Assembly (NCBI GenBank): GCA_017517805.1
Contig: JAFWYD010000003.1
Location: 19,506-83,505 of the forward strand
Direction of reading: 5' to 3'
From: Akkermansia sp.
GTDB lineage: Bacteria > Verrucomicrobiota > Verrucomicrobiia > Verrucomicrobiales > Akkermansiaceae
Length of the DNA stretch: 64,000 nt
Below, piece after piece: positions 33,520 to 41,619 of this stretch (position 1 is its first letter; every line of letters begins with the position of its first letter). The notes under the pieces were generated by a model, which did no database searches, was not told the origin of the DNA, and saw nothing but the letters and a program-made list of their open reading frames with translations. A program made the position numbers and the translations under genes.

Positions 33520-34341
33520 ATGAGCACTCCTCCTCTTCCTCCGACTCCTCCGCGCCCTGTTCCTCCCACGGCTCCCGTACCCCCTGTAGCCCCGCGCCCC
33601 GTGCCGCCGACTGCACCACGCCCCGCCGTACCGGCTGCGCCGACTGCACCTATTGCTCCCCGTCCTGCTGCAGTGCCGCCTAGCGGCCCCCGCGCCTCTG
33701 CAACGACCGTGCCGCTGGCTCCCCCCCGTCCTGCAGCTCCTGCCGCTCCTGCAGCTCCCGCCGCTCCGGCCGCGCCTGTACCCCCCACGGCTCCGCGCAT
33801 GACCCCGACGATGCCTCTTCAGGTGCCGACCCGTCCGGTGATGCCCGCCGCCCCGGCAGCTCCCGCCGCCCCGGCTGCTCCTGCTCCCTCTGCTGCTCCG
33901 GTGCCTCCCTCTTCCCCCGTGGCTCCGGCTTCTGCCCCCACGCCCACGACTGCTATGCCCACGGCCACGGCCCCGCTTCCCAAGGCTGGAGCCAAGCCCG
34001 CCAAGCCGGGTGTCAAGGCAGGTGGTGCCAAGTCCGCCGCTTCCAAGCCCGGTGCCAAGACCAAGAAGAAGCCCGTAGAGGTTATCGAGGAGGATGAAGA
34101 GGAGAAGCCCACACATCCTACCGTGCTCGTGGTGGCGGTTATCGCTCTCCTTGTAGCCCTTTTCTTCTGCTACCAGCAGTACAGCGTCGATACCACCTTC
34201 GGTCGCATTACCGAGCCCACCTTCGGCTGGCCGGCTGACGGTTCTGAGGAAGGTGGCGATATGGCCGCTGAAGAAGAAGCACCCGAAGAGGAAGCTTCTG
34301 ATGAAGAAGGTGGCGAAGAGGAAGCTGAGGAAGAAGAATAA
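33520..34341 (+). CDS. Ala/Pro-rich membrane protein with acidic tail
   Basis: A 273-residue low-complexity protein. Residues 1 to about 160 are almost pure Ala/Pro/Thr/Val (PAAPAAPAAPAAP type repeats), followed by a basic stretch (KPGAKTKKKP), an acidic knot (EEDEEEK), one membrane helix (VLVVAVIALLVALFFCY) and a C-terminal tail of mostly Glu/Asp/Gly/Ala ending in EEAEEEE. Topology by the positive-inside rule places the Pro/Ala arm in the cytoplasm and the acidic tail outside, in the manner of TonB-like or cell-envelope spanning arms. ATG 33520 is taken because the run starts there (MSTPPLPP); TTTACT 6 nt upstream could be a weak -10. No named family. It precedes trxA by 41 bp and may be co-transcribed. 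Confidence 0.7.
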   Translation: MSTPPLPPTPPRPVPPTAPVPPVAPRPVPPTAPRPAVPAAPTAPIAPRPAAVPPSGPRASATTVPLAPPRPAAPAAPAAPAAPAAPVPPTAPRMTPTMPLQVPTRPVMPAAPAAPAAPAAPAPSAAPVPPSSPVAPASAPTPTTAMPTATAPLPKAGAKPAKPGVKAGGAKSAASKPGAKTKKKPVEVIEEDEEEKPTHPTVLVVAVIALLVALFFCYQQYSVDTTFGRITEPTFGWPADGSEEGGDMAAEEEAPEEEASDEEGGEEEAEEEE

Positions 34342-34382
34342 AAATTCAACGGAAGTTCCCTCTCGGGTTTCTCACCCTCACC

Positions 34383-34706
34383 ATGGCATTACAGATTACA
34401 GACAGCAACTTCGCGACGGAGGTCCTCGAAAGCCCCGTGCCGGTACTGGTGGATTTCTGGGCTCCCTGGTGTGGTCCCTGCAAGATGATTTCTCCCATTG
34501 TGGATCAGATTGCAGCCGAGTTGGCCGGGCAGGCCAGGGTCTGCAAGGTGAATGTGGACGATGAGGATACCCAGGAACTCTGCAACCGCTTCAATATCCG
34601 CTCCATTCCCACGCTCATGTTCTTCCGGGGCGGGGAGTTGGTGGATACCGTGGTGGGTGCCACTTCCAAGGAAAACCTGGTGGCGCGTCTGCGAGCCTGC
34701 ATGTAA
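34383..34706 (+). CDS. trxA: Thioredoxin
   Basis: A 107-residue thioredoxin with the canonical active site WCGPC (C30-C33) in DFWAPWCGPCKM, the buried Asp at D24, and the conserved cis-Pro in RSIPTLMFF. Cytosolic disulfide reductase for ribonucleotide reductase and other clients. Its stop is followed by a terminator at 34740. The next gene is a paralogue, so this is a tandem pair. Confidence 0.94.
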   Translation: MALQITDSNFATEVLESPVPVLVDFWAPWCGPCKMISPIVDQIAAELAGQARVCKVNVDDEDTQELCNRFNIRSIPTLMFFRGGELVDTVVGATSKENLVARLRACM

Positions 34707-34739
34707 CGTAAGCGCCACCGCATGAACATCTGAAAAAGC

Positions 34740-34776
34740 AGCACCGCCGGTGGCTCAGCCCTGGCGGTGCTTTTTA
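34740..34776 (+). terminator. Terminator between the two thioredoxin genes
   Basis: AGCACCGCC / GGCGGTGCT stem followed by TTTTTA. It separates the tandem thioredoxins, so the second needs its own promoter. Confidence 0.75.
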
Positions 34777-34809
34777 CCCCGACACAATAAACGAAAAACA
34801 AACACATAT

Positions 34810-35133
34810 ATGGCACTCAAAGAAGTAACAGAGAGCACGTTTGAGGCTGAAGTCCTCAATTCCCCCGTACCCGTCCTAGTGGATTTCTGGGCCACCTGGT
34901 GCGGCACATGCAAGATGATGATGCCTGCCGTGGAGCAGGTGGGCGCAGCCTTGGGCACCGAAGCCAAGGTCGTGAAAGTTGACGCAGGTCAGCCCGCCGG
35001 TCAGGCTATTGCGGTGCGTTACGGCGTGCGTTCCCTGCCTACCTTCATCATCTTCAAGGGTGGTGAAGTGGTGAACACCATCACCGGCATGACCACCAAG
35101 GATAAGCTCATTGCTGCCATCAAGGCTGCATAA
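34810..35133 (+). CDS. Thioredoxin-like protein with WCGTC active site
   Basis: A 107-residue thioredoxin-fold protein, paralogue of the preceding TrxA. The active site reads WCGTC (C31-C34), so the proline after glycine is replaced by threonine. This should change the redox potential, generally toward a more oxidising value. The buried acidic Asp is kept (DFW) and the cis-Pro is in RSLPTFIIF. Start ATG 34810; a longer upstream frame overlaps the terminator. It is probably the same cell compartment (no signal peptide) but with different clients. A terminator follows at 35159. Confidence 0.9.
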   Translation: MALKEVTESTFEAEVLNSPVPVLVDFWATWCGTCKMMMPAVEQVGAALGTEAKVVKVDAGQPAGQAIAVRYGVRSLPTFIIFKGGEVVNTITGMTTKDKLIAAIKAA

Positions 35134-35158
35134 ATCTGACAGAGGTCTTATATCCATT

Positions 35159-35191
35159 GCGCATTGCAGCACAATCTGCAATGCGCTTTTT
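35159..35191 (+). terminator. Terminator after second thioredoxin
   Basis: Perfect stem GCGCATTGCAG - cacaat - CTGCAATGCGC followed by TTTTTC. Confidence 0.85.
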
Positions 35192-35192
35192 C

Positions 35193-35221
35193 TTGCTAGA
35201 TTGGGGAAAATATGGTAGAAT
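35193..35221 (+). promoter_or_regulatory. Leaderless promoter of the metzincin-like gene
   Basis: TTGCTA at 35193-35198 (touching the terminator above), 17-bp spacer, TAGAAT at 35216-35221; ATG 35229 follows after 7 nt. Confidence 0.7.
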
Positions 35222-35228
35222 GCCACCC

Positions 35229-36413
35229 ATGAAAGCAACGACCTGGATTGCCTCTGTGAGCATGCTGCTCCCGCTGGTGCAGGCAGAGGTGCCTGCCCGT
35301 TTCTCTGACCGCGCCAAGGAATTGCTGGCCGACTCCGTGGCGGTGGCTCCTGCAGAACACCCCCTCAACATCGTCTATTTCCTTGGAAATGACAATGAAC
35401 CGGTAGCAGACTACGAGCGCCGCCTTAGCGAACTCATGCTCTATGTGCAGCAGTTTTATGCCAAGGAAATGACCCGCAACGGCTTCCCTGGCCGCAGCTT
35501 CGGGCTGGAGCGCCTGGAGAACGGCAATGTGAAACTCCACCTGGTGCGCGGTAAGCGGCCTTCCCGCGAGTACGCCTACGCCACGGGACACAACTTCTGC
35601 ATGGCCGATATTAAGGAATATGCCGAAGCTAATCCCGGCACCCTGCGCAGCGAGCACATCCTCGTCATCATGCCTACCTTTTACAATGAGGAGTACAACG
35701 ACATGAGCCCTGGCGGCGTGCCCTTCTACGGTCTGGGTCGCAACTGTTTTGCTCTCGACTACGCTCATTTCGACATCAGGCACCTGGGGCAGAATACTCC
35801 CGAAGGCCGCCTGCTCACCAAGTGGCTCGGCGGTCTGGCTCACGAGCTGGGGCATGGCCTCAACCTCCCGCATAATGAGGCTACCGTGACCGATAAAGCC
35901 GCCATGGGAACCCCGCTTATGGGCGCGGGTAACTACACCTTTGGTATGTCGCCCACCTATCTTACGCTCAATTCGGCACGCCTGCTCGACCGCTGCCAGG
36001 TCTTTGCCCCGGCGGGCGATGCCACCCGCTTCTACGCCGAATGCCCCAAGCCCGAAATCAAGTACTCCCGCCTTCAATGGAAAGGTGACACTCTGGAACT
36101 CGATCTCACCTGCACCAACTGCGCCTATGTGAACGTCCTGGTGCAGGACCCTCCCTACCAGGTGAACCGCGATTACGATGCCGTTGCCTTCTGCTCAGAG
36201 CAAGTGGCTGAAAATCAGTACAAAGTCACCATCCCTCTTGCGGAACTGGCTGCCCGCCAGAACACCGGTAAGGCAGAGCAGGGCATCGATGTGCTCCTTG
36301 TTCAGCCCAACGGTAACCGCTACCGCTGGCGCACCGTCTTCGACTGGTCGAAACTCAAGCCGGGCGATTGCATCCCCATGAATCCCGCAGAAAACTTCTG
36401 GGGTGGATATTAA
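35229..36413 (+). CDS. Secreted metzincin-like metalloprotease
   Basis: A 394-residue exported protein. Signal peptide MKATTWIASVSMLLPLVQA; zinc-binding motif HELGHGLNLPH (H205, E206, H209, H215) with a downstream candidate Met-turn in GTPLMGAGN. This matches HExxHxxxxxH of metzincins, but the usual Gly at position 8 is Asn. The N-terminal half (residues 30-190) has no familiar domain; the C-terminal 130 residues look beta-rich and may be a binding domain. Substrate unknown; degradation of host or mucus glycoproteins is conceivable for an Akkermansia-type organism but is inference. The gene is monocistronic, with a leaderless promoter and a terminator at 36435. Confidence 0.75.
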   Translation: MKATTWIASVSMLLPLVQAEVPARFSDRAKELLADSVAVAPAEHPLNIVYFLGNDNEPVADYERRLSELMLYVQQFYAKEMTRNGFPGRSFGLERLENGNVKLHLVRGKRPSREYAYATGHNFCMADIKEYAEANPGTLRSEHILVIMPTFYNEEYNDMSPGGVPFYGLGRNCFALDYAHFDIRHLGQNTPEGRLLTKWLGGLAHELGHGLNLPHNEATVTDKAAMGTPLMGAGNYTFGMSPTYLTLNSARLLDRCQVFAPAGDATRFYAECPKPEIKYSRLQWKGDTLELDLTCTNCAYVNVLVQDPPYQVNRDYDAVAFCSEQVAENQYKVTIPLAELAARQNTGKAEQGIDVLLVQPNGNRYRWRTVFDWSKLKPGDCIPMNPAENFWGGY

Positions 36414-36434
36414 GGAAGGAAAGTCTGGGGAAAC

Positions 36435-36466
36435 AAAAAAGCCTGAGAGTATCTCAGGCTTTTTTT
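36435..36466. terminator. Bidirectional terminator
   Basis: AAAAAAGCCTGAGA - gta - TCTCAGGCTTTTTT between the metalloprotease (plus) and aguA (minus). Confidence 0.85.
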
Positions 36467-36517
36467 GAACCTCCATGCTACCGGGAGGCAGCATGCAAAC
36501 GTTTGATTCTGCGTTCC

Positions 36518-37558
36518 TCAAATCGGTTGCTGCTGGGTGATGCAGTGAATCGCGCCTCCCTCAATCACCAGGCGGCGGGCATCAATCCCCACCACGCGGC
36601 GACCGGGAAAAGCCTCGCGCAGAATCCCCAGCGCGCGGTCATCCTCCTTCGGCTGCATGAAGATGGGCACAATTACGCTGCCATTGCAAATCAGGAAATT
36701 GGCATAGCTGGCTGGCAGCTGCTCCAGGCGCCAGTCCTGCGCCACCAGCGGCTGCGGCATAGGCAGGGGAATCACCTCCACCCGGTGGCCGGAGGGTGTG
36801 CGCAGATCCTGCAGGCGTTCGTTGTTCTCAGCGAGCGCCCGGTAGTGGGGGGAATGCGCATCCGGCTCCACGATGGAGACCACCGCCTCCGGATTCACAA
36901 AACGCACCATATCGTCAATATGGCCATCCGTATCATCTCCTTCAATCCCGCTGCCCAGCCAGAACACATGCGTGGTACCCAGCAGACGGTGCATTTCTGC
37001 CTCCACCTCAGTCTTCGTGCAGCCCGGGTTGCGGTTCGGATTCAGCAGCACTGCTTCCGTAGTCAGCACCAGTCCCTCGCCATTGCCCTCAATTGCGCCG
37101 CCCTCCAGAATCATCTCGCTGCGCACCTGTGGCAGCCCCAGACTCTCTGCAATGCGGGCCGGTACCTCATTATCCAGGTTCCAGGGTGCAAACTTGCCAC
37201 CCCAGGCATTGAAGGTCCAGTTGGCCAGCTGCATGCCCCCATCAACCCGTTTCGTAAAAATCGGGCCATGGTCGCGGCACCACACATCATTTGTCGGGTG
37301 GTCGAATAAACGGAACCGCTCCACCCCGTGGCCGCGCAGCAGTTTTTCGAGGCCGGCGTGCAGCGGCGCCGCTGCGTTGATACGCACCTCAGCCTCCTGT
37401 GCAATAGCCGCCGCCAGCTCGGCATAGCGCCCGTGCAGCTCCTGCAAGCCACCCTGCCACAAATCATCCCGGTGCGGCCAGGAGAGCCACACCGCCTCCT
37501 GCTGTTCCCATTCGGCAGGCCAGCGCAGCTGGCTTCCCTGCATCGCTTCCATCGTCAT
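36518..37558 (-). CDS. aguA: Agmatine deiminase
   Basis: A 346-residue agmatine deiminase (peptidyl-arginine deiminase family), converting agmatine to N-carbamoylputrescine and ammonia in the putrescine route. Signatures: WPHRDDLW near the N-terminus, EGGAIEGNGEG, WLGSGIEGDDTDGHIDD with the catalytic Asp and His, and the C-terminal GGAIHCITQQQP with the nucleophilic Cys. ATG 37558 (MTMEAMQG) was chosen; the earlier in-frame ATG at 37597 would overlap the upstream gene by 32 bp. It follows the Minf_1886 gene by 7 bp on the same strand. The next enzyme (N-carbamoylputrescine amidase) is not in the window. Confidence 0.9.
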   Translation of the reverse strand: MTMEAMQGSQLRWPAEWEQQEAVWLSWPHRDDLWQGGLQELHGRYAELAAAIAQEAEVRINAAAPLHAGLEKLLRGHGVERFRLFDHPTNDVWCRDHGPIFTKRVDGGMQLANWTFNAWGGKFAPWNLDNEVPARIAESLGLPQVRSEMILEGGAIEGNGEGLVLTTEAVLLNPNRNPGCTKTEVEAEMHRLLGTTHVFWLGSGIEGDDTDGHIDDMVRFVNPEAVVSIVEPDAHSPHYRALAENNERLQDLRTPSGHRVEVIPLPMPQPLVAQDWRLEQLPASYANFLICNGSVIVPIFMQPKEDDRALGILREAFPGRRVVGIDARRLVIEGGAIHCITQQQPI

Positions 37559-37565
37559 CTTCACA

Positions 37566-37949
37566 TCAAGCTGTTTGAATTGTCTCGTAAGGTGCATTCA
37601 GCAGCATGGCCACCGGGGTCAGCCCGTCAAACTGTTCGCGCTTGTCCCCCTCCTGTTTGCCGAACACCCCCACCTCAATCAGATTATACACCAGATCCCC
37701 CACATGCGTCGATTCCGAAATGCCCCATTGTTCCATCACCGCCATGGCCAGCGGACCATACTCCTCCAGCGCATAAGAACAGAAACCGAAATACAGCTCC
37801 TCTGCACTCAGATGCGGATTCTCTGCCGGTTTGCGGCATTTCTCCACCGTGGCATCCAGCGCCGCGCGTATGAAAAAGTAGGCATCTGCCGGATAATCCT
37901 CCGTGCGTTGCATAATCTGCTCCACCGCATCTTCAAAACTCTGTGCCAT
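37566..37949 (-). CDS. Minf_1886 / TIGR04138 family protein
   Basis: A 127-residue protein with the pattern YPADAYFFIRAALDATVEK and HLSAEELYFGFCSYALEEYGPLAMAVMEQWGI, followed by STHVGDLVYNLIEVGVFG. This is the TIGR04138 family restricted to Verrucomicrobia and Planctomycetes; function unknown. Soluble, mostly helical. It lies just upstream of aguA and divergent from aroD. Its promoter shows the leaderless geometry. Confidence 0.88.
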   Translation of the reverse strand: MAQSFEDAVEQIMQRTEDYPADAYFFIRAALDATVEKCRKPAENPHLSAEELYFGFCSYALEEYGPLAMAVMEQWGISESTHVGDLVYNLIEVGVFGKQEGDKREQFDGLTPVAMLLNAPYETIQTA

Positions 37950-37955
37950 ACGCGC

Positions 37956-37984
37956 ATGCTATCATGTTCCCCCTGCCAACGCAA
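37956..37984 (-). promoter_or_regulatory. Leaderless promoter of Minf_1886 gene
   Basis: Minus strand TTGCGT (37984-37979), 17-bp spacer, TAGCAT (37961-37956), gcgcgt, ATG 37949. Confidence 0.65.
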
Positions 37985-38006
37985 TAGCAAATCATTGCAT
38001 ATTCAC

Positions 38007-38035
38007 TTGTCAGCGCGGCTCGTTTGGTATAGAAT
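38007..38035 (+). promoter_or_regulatory. Leaderless promoter of aroD
   Basis: TTGTCA at 38007-38012, 17-bp spacer, TAGAAT at 38030-38035 (in TATAGAAT); ATG 38043 follows after 7 nt. Divergent from the Minf_1886 promoter. Confidence 0.7.
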
Positions 38036-38042
38036 ATGCGGC

Positions 38043-38735
38043 ATGAATGCGCAGCCTCGCCTTTCCTTCACCCGCCCGCTGGTGGTGGGTTCTGTTTCCG
38101 ACCTTGCCGCCTGGCAGGCAGCCTGTGCTGCGGAATCGCTGCCTTGCGACGTGGTGGAGCTGCGCGCCGATGGGCTGCCGGCTGATACGGATTGGGCAGC
38201 CCTGGCGCAGATGCGCTGCTGCCGCCCGGTGCTGGTCACCGTGCGCCACGAGAGCGAGGGCGGCCTGCGTCCCATGAGCACCGCGGAGCGAGTGCAGATT
38301 GCCCGCAGCCTGCTGCCCCTGGCCGCTGCGCTGGATTGGGAGATTGCCCAGCTGACCGAAGTGCCGGAGCTGGTGGACGAAGCCCGCGCCGTCGGGGTAC
38401 CCATCATCGCCTCGGCCCACGATTTTGAACAGACCCCCGCCCTGGAAACCCTGCTGGAAAAAGAACAGCAGGCCCGCGCCCTGGGGGCCACCGTGGCCAA
38501 GTTCGCCTTCCGCCTGCACAGCGCGGAGGATATGATGGTGGGTGTGCAGCTCCTGCGCCGCGCCACTGGCTCCACCACCGCCATGGGCATGGGCCCGCTC
38601 GGCGCCGTCAGCCGCCTCCTCTACGCGCAGCACGGTGCCTGCCTTGTCTACGGCTATCTGGGCGACACCCCCACCGCCCCCGGCCAGTGGTCAGCCTCCC
38701 TCTGCCGCCAGGCGCTCAACGAGATTGACAATTGA
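38043..38735 (+). CDS. aroD: Type I 3-dehydroquinate dehydratase
   Basis: Third enzyme of the shikimate pathway; dehydrates 3-dehydroquinate to 3-dehydroshikimate through a Schiff base. 230 residues, typical for type I. VVELRAD near residue 37, VTVRHESEGG near 67, the catalytic His in IIASAHDFEQ near 123 and the Schiff-base Lys in ATVAKFAFRL near 153 are all present, as is GPLGAVSR. The stop TGA is inside the heptamer run ATTGACAATTGACGAATGACG. Confidence 0.92.
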   Translation: MNAQPRLSFTRPLVVGSVSDLAAWQAACAAESLPCDVVELRADGLPADTDWAALAQMRCCRPVLVTVRHESEGGLRPMSTAERVQIARSLLPLAAALDWEIAQLTEVPELVDEARAVGVPIIASAHDFEQTPALETLLEKEQQARALGATVAKFAFRLHSAEDMMVGVQLLRRATGSTTAMGMGPLGAVSRLLYAQHGACLVYGYLGDTPTAPGQWSASLCRQALNEIDN

Positions 38736-38758
38736 CGAATGACGATTGACAATTGAGG
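38727..38758. repeat. ATTGACGA-type heptamer run
   Basis: GACAATTGACGAATGACGA and a further ATTGACAATTGA; the aroD stop codon (38733-38735) lies within it. Confidence 0.65.
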
Positions 38759-38813
38759 CGTTCCCTGCGGCTGCTGCCACAATCGATGCCTACGGACTCA
38801 GGCCTGCGCATAC

Positions 38814-39332
38814 TCACAAGAGCGTGAGCGTAATCATGATGCCCATGATGATGAGCTTGGCCAGCACGCCGGCGAGCAGGCCCAGGGTGGCTCCGAAGCC
38901 GGATTTTGCGGAGTCTCTGGCGGTTTTGCTCTGGAACTTGTACTCTGCAATGAAGGCACCCACAAAAGGCCCGATGATGATACCGAAGGGGAAGATGAAG
39001 AAGGCACCCACGATGAGGCCAATCATGCTTCCCCAGAAAGCCTGCTTGCTGCCGCCGAACTTGCGGGCACCCAGAGCTGTGGTGATGTTATCGGCCAGCG
39101 TTCCGAGCACCGCCAGCGCCAGCAGAATGCCCCAGAACCACCAGGCGGGGTAGGGCTCGCCAGCGGCCAGCGCATAACACACGCTGCCCCCCAGCGCCAC
39201 CAGGCAACCAGGGTAGGGCAGCACCGCCCCCATAAAGCCGGCGATATACAGCAACACCGCAGCCGCATACAACGCCCCGCTCAGGTAATCCACCCCCGCC
39301 AGCCAATTCCAGAACTCACTCAACATCCCCAT
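38814..39332 (-). CDS. DUF456 family membrane protein
   Basis: A 172-residue integral membrane protein with five hydrophobic segments. AVLLYIAGFMGAVLPYPGCLVALGG near residues 21-45 and GILLALAVLGTLADNITTALGARKFGGSK near 69-97 match DUF456, whose function is not known. The second half has FFIFPFGIIIGPFVGAFIAE with the glycine pattern of the family. GGGG and A-rich sequence precede the ATG. Its upstream region is the 168-bp heptamer array behind typA, so the promoter must be in typA or embedded in the array. Confidence 0.85.
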   Translation of the reverse strand: MGMLSEFWNWLAGVDYLSGALYAAAVLLYIAGFMGAVLPYPGCLVALGGSVCYALAAGEPYPAWWFWGILLALAVLGTLADNITTALGARKFGGSKQAFWGSMIGLIVGAFFIFPFGIIIGPFVGAFIAEYKFQSKTARDSAKSGFGATLGLLAGVLAKLIIMGIMITLTLL

Positions 39333-39337
39333 TTTCC

Positions 39338-39505
39338 ACTAATCACTAAACACTAAACACTAAACACTAATCACTAAACACTAAACACTAAACACTAATC
39401 ACTAAACACTAATCACTAAACACTAAACACTAAACACTAAACACTAAACACTAATCACTAATCACTAATCACTAATCACTAATCACTAATCACTAATCAC
39501 TAATC
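39338..39505. repeat. 24-unit heptamer array (ACTAATC / ACTAAAC)
   Basis: Exactly 24 tandem 7-mers. Order on the plus strand: 1 ACTAATC, 3 ACTAAAC, 1 ACTAATC, 3 ACTAAAC, 1 ACTAATC, 1 ACTAAAC, 1 ACTAATC, 5 ACTAAAC, 8 ACTAATC. The last unit runs into the stop codon of typA (39504-39506). On the gene strand the unit is GATTAGT/GTTTAGT. Read in three frames it holds TAG, TGA and again TAG. Confidence 0.95.
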
Positions 39506-41342
39506 ATTGCCCCAGGTTCGCTTCCTGGATGCCGGCGCGCTTGCGGGCCGTGGCATCCAGAATACGCTTGCGCATGCGGATGAAGTGCGGGGTGGCCTCC
39601 ACCAGCTCATCCGGCTCAATATATTCGATGGCGCGCTCCAGCGAGAAAACGCGCGGGGGCGTGAGCTGGATGGAATCGTTCTTCGTGGCCGAGCGGTGGT
39701 TCGTGAGGTGCTTCTCGCGCGTCGGGTTCACCGGAATATCGATGGGTTTCGGGTTTTCGCCCACAATCATGCCTTCATACACCTCATCGCCCGGAGAAAT
39801 GAACAACGAACCACGCTCCTCCATAGCCTGCAGGGCGTAGGGGCGGGCAATGCCGTTCTCCATGGAGATGAGCGTGCTGGTCTGGCGGGTGGTGATTTCG
39901 CCGGCGTAGGGGGCGTACTCCTTGAACAAATGCGAGAAAATACCATGGCCGCTCGTCAGGTTCACCAGCTCAAACTCGAAGCCGATGAGCCCGCGCGTGG
40001 GAATGGTGGCCTGAATAGTCGTGCGGCCATTGCCGCTCGCCTCCATGTTCTCCAGGATGCCGCGGCGGTTGCCCAGGATGCGCACCGTGCCGTTGGCGCA
40101 TTCGTCCGGCACTTCGATGAAAACCGTCTCGAAAGGCTCGCAATTCACGCCGTCAATCTCGCGCACAATCACCTTCGGGCGGGAAACCAGCACCTCGTAA
40201 TTCTCGCGGCGCATCTGCTCCACCAGAATCGCAATCTGCATCGTACCGCGGGCCGACACCATGAACACACCGGCCAGGTCCGTATCTTCCACCTTGATGG
40301 ATATATTCGTGCGCATCTCGCGCATCAGGCGGTCGCGAATCACGCGGCTTGTCACATTCTTACCATCGCGGCCACCCAGCGGCCCATCGTTGATGCTGAA
40401 CTCCATCTGCACCGTCGGCGGCTCAATCTTCACAAAGGGCAGGGGTTCGCCCTCCGGGGCAGCCGTCAGCGTCTGGCCGATATCCACATCCTCGAACCCG
40501 GAAAGACCGATAATGTTACCCGCCTCGCCCACCGTCGAGTCCGTCGTCTGCAAACCGCTGTACTCAAAAAGCTTTGTCACCTTCGCCTGCACCCGGCTGC
40601 CATCCTGGCGGATCAGGTGCAGCGTGTCGCCCTTCTGCACGCGGCCACTCGTGATGCGGCCCACCGCCACGCGCCCCACATAATCATCCCAATCGATATT
40701 GGAAATCAGCATCTTGAATGGCTTATCCGGGTCGGCATCCTGCGGGGCGGGGATGTGCTTCACAATCTGGTGCAGCAGCGGACTGCAATCCACCGGTGCC
40801 TCGCCCTCCGGGTTATTCATGAAATACCCATCGCGAGCCGAACCATACACAAACGGAGCCTCAAACTGCTCTTCCGTGGCATTCAGATCCAGCAACAACT
40901 CCAGCACCTGGTCATGCACCTTCATCGGGTCCGCATGCGGACGGTCGATCTTATTGATGACCACGATAGGCAGCAAGCCCTCCTCCAGCGCCTTGCGCAG
41001 CACAAAACGCGTCTGCGCCTGCGGCCCCTCGTAAGCATCCACCACCAGAATCACGCCATCCACCATCTTCATCACACGCTCCACCTCCGCGCCGAAATCC
41101 GCGTGTCCCGGCGTATCCACGATATTAATCGTGTAGTCATTCCAGTGAATCGACGTATTCTTCGCCTTAATCGTGATACCCTTCTCGCGCTCCAGATCCA
41201 TCGAATCCATGGCGCGCTCCTGCACCTCCTGATTCTCGCGATACGTGCCACCAGCCTTAAGCAGCTGGTCCACCAGCGTTGTCTTACCGTGGTCTACATG
41301 GGCGATAATAGCCAGATTGCGGAATTTACTCGGGTCACTCAT
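39504..41342 (-). CDS. typA: Ribosome-associated GTPase TypA/BipA
   Basis: A 612-residue translational GTPase of the elongation-factor type, involved in ribosome assembly and stress adaptation. G1 motif [10 protein letters not shown] (about residue 14), G2 region [10 protein letters not shown]3 DTPGHADF, G4 NKIDR; then domains II, III and V, with the BipA-specific C-terminal part ([28 protein letters not shown]). Length is standard. The stop codon lies in the heptamer array. A TATATT 7 nt before the ATG fits a leaderless -10, but without a good -35. Confidence 0.95.
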   Translation of the reverse strand: MSDPSKFRNLAIIAHVDHGKTTLVDQLLKAGGTYRENQEVQERAMDSMDLEREKGITIKAKNTSIHWNDYTINIVDTPGHADFGAEVERVMKMVDGVILVVDAYEGPQAQTRFVLRKALEEGLLPIVVINKIDRPHADPMKVHDQVLELLLDLNATEEQFEAPFVYGSARDGYFMNNPEGEAPVDCSPLLHQIVKHIPAPQDADPDKPFKMLISNIDWDDYVGRVAVGRITSGRVQKGDTLHLIRQDGSRVQAKVTKLFEYSGLQTTDSTVGEAGNIIGLSGFEDVDIGQTLTAAPEGEPLPFVKIEPPTVQMEFSINDGPLGGRDGKNVTSRVIRDRLMREMRTNISIKVEDTDLAGVFMVSARGTMQIAILVEQMRRENYEVLVSRPKVIVREIDGVNCEPFETVFIEVPDECANGTVRILGNRRGILENMEASGNGRTTIQATIPTRGLIGFEFELVNLTSGHGIFSHLFKEYAPYAGEITTRQTSTLISMENGIARPYALQAMEERGSLFISPGDEVYEGMIVGENPKPIDIPVNPTREKHLTNHRSATKNDSIQLTPPRVFSLERAIEYIEPDELVEATPHFIRMRKRILDATARKRAGIQEANLGQ

Positions 41343-41425
41343 AACAAAAAATATACCTTACCGCCACATACTGCGGCTGCGCCGCAGAGTCTAGCACACT
41401 CATCCCCGCTTGAAAAGCCCAAAGT

Positions 41426-41462
41426 GAGGTGCGAAGTGCGAAGTGGGAAGTCCGAAGTGGAA
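41426..41462. repeat. AAGTGCG-type heptamer run
   Basis: GTGCGAAGTGCGAAGTGGGAAGTCCGAAGTGG: five degenerate 7-mers in the gap upstream of typA. Around 41340-41620 nothing else coding is seen. Confidence 0.55.
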
Positions 41463-41619
41463 AATCGCCACAGACTTTAGCGCGTGCCTGTCTCGGCGTA
41501 GCAAGAGTCCGCAGGGCTACGCGGAGACGGAAAAAGCCCAAAGAGAGGGAAAGTGCGAATTATGAATTACCAGTTGTGGAGTAAGCCGCCGGAGTTGATG
41601 GATGGTGGCTCGCTGGTAA

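Noticed and set aside
33493..34116. A 207-residue Gly/Arg/Ser-rich minus-strand frame
   Set aside because: It is the complement of the Ala/Pro repeat coding sequence; low complexity only.
39338..39505. CRISPR array
   Set aside because: The repeats are contiguous 7-mers without spacers, and no cas gene is nearby.
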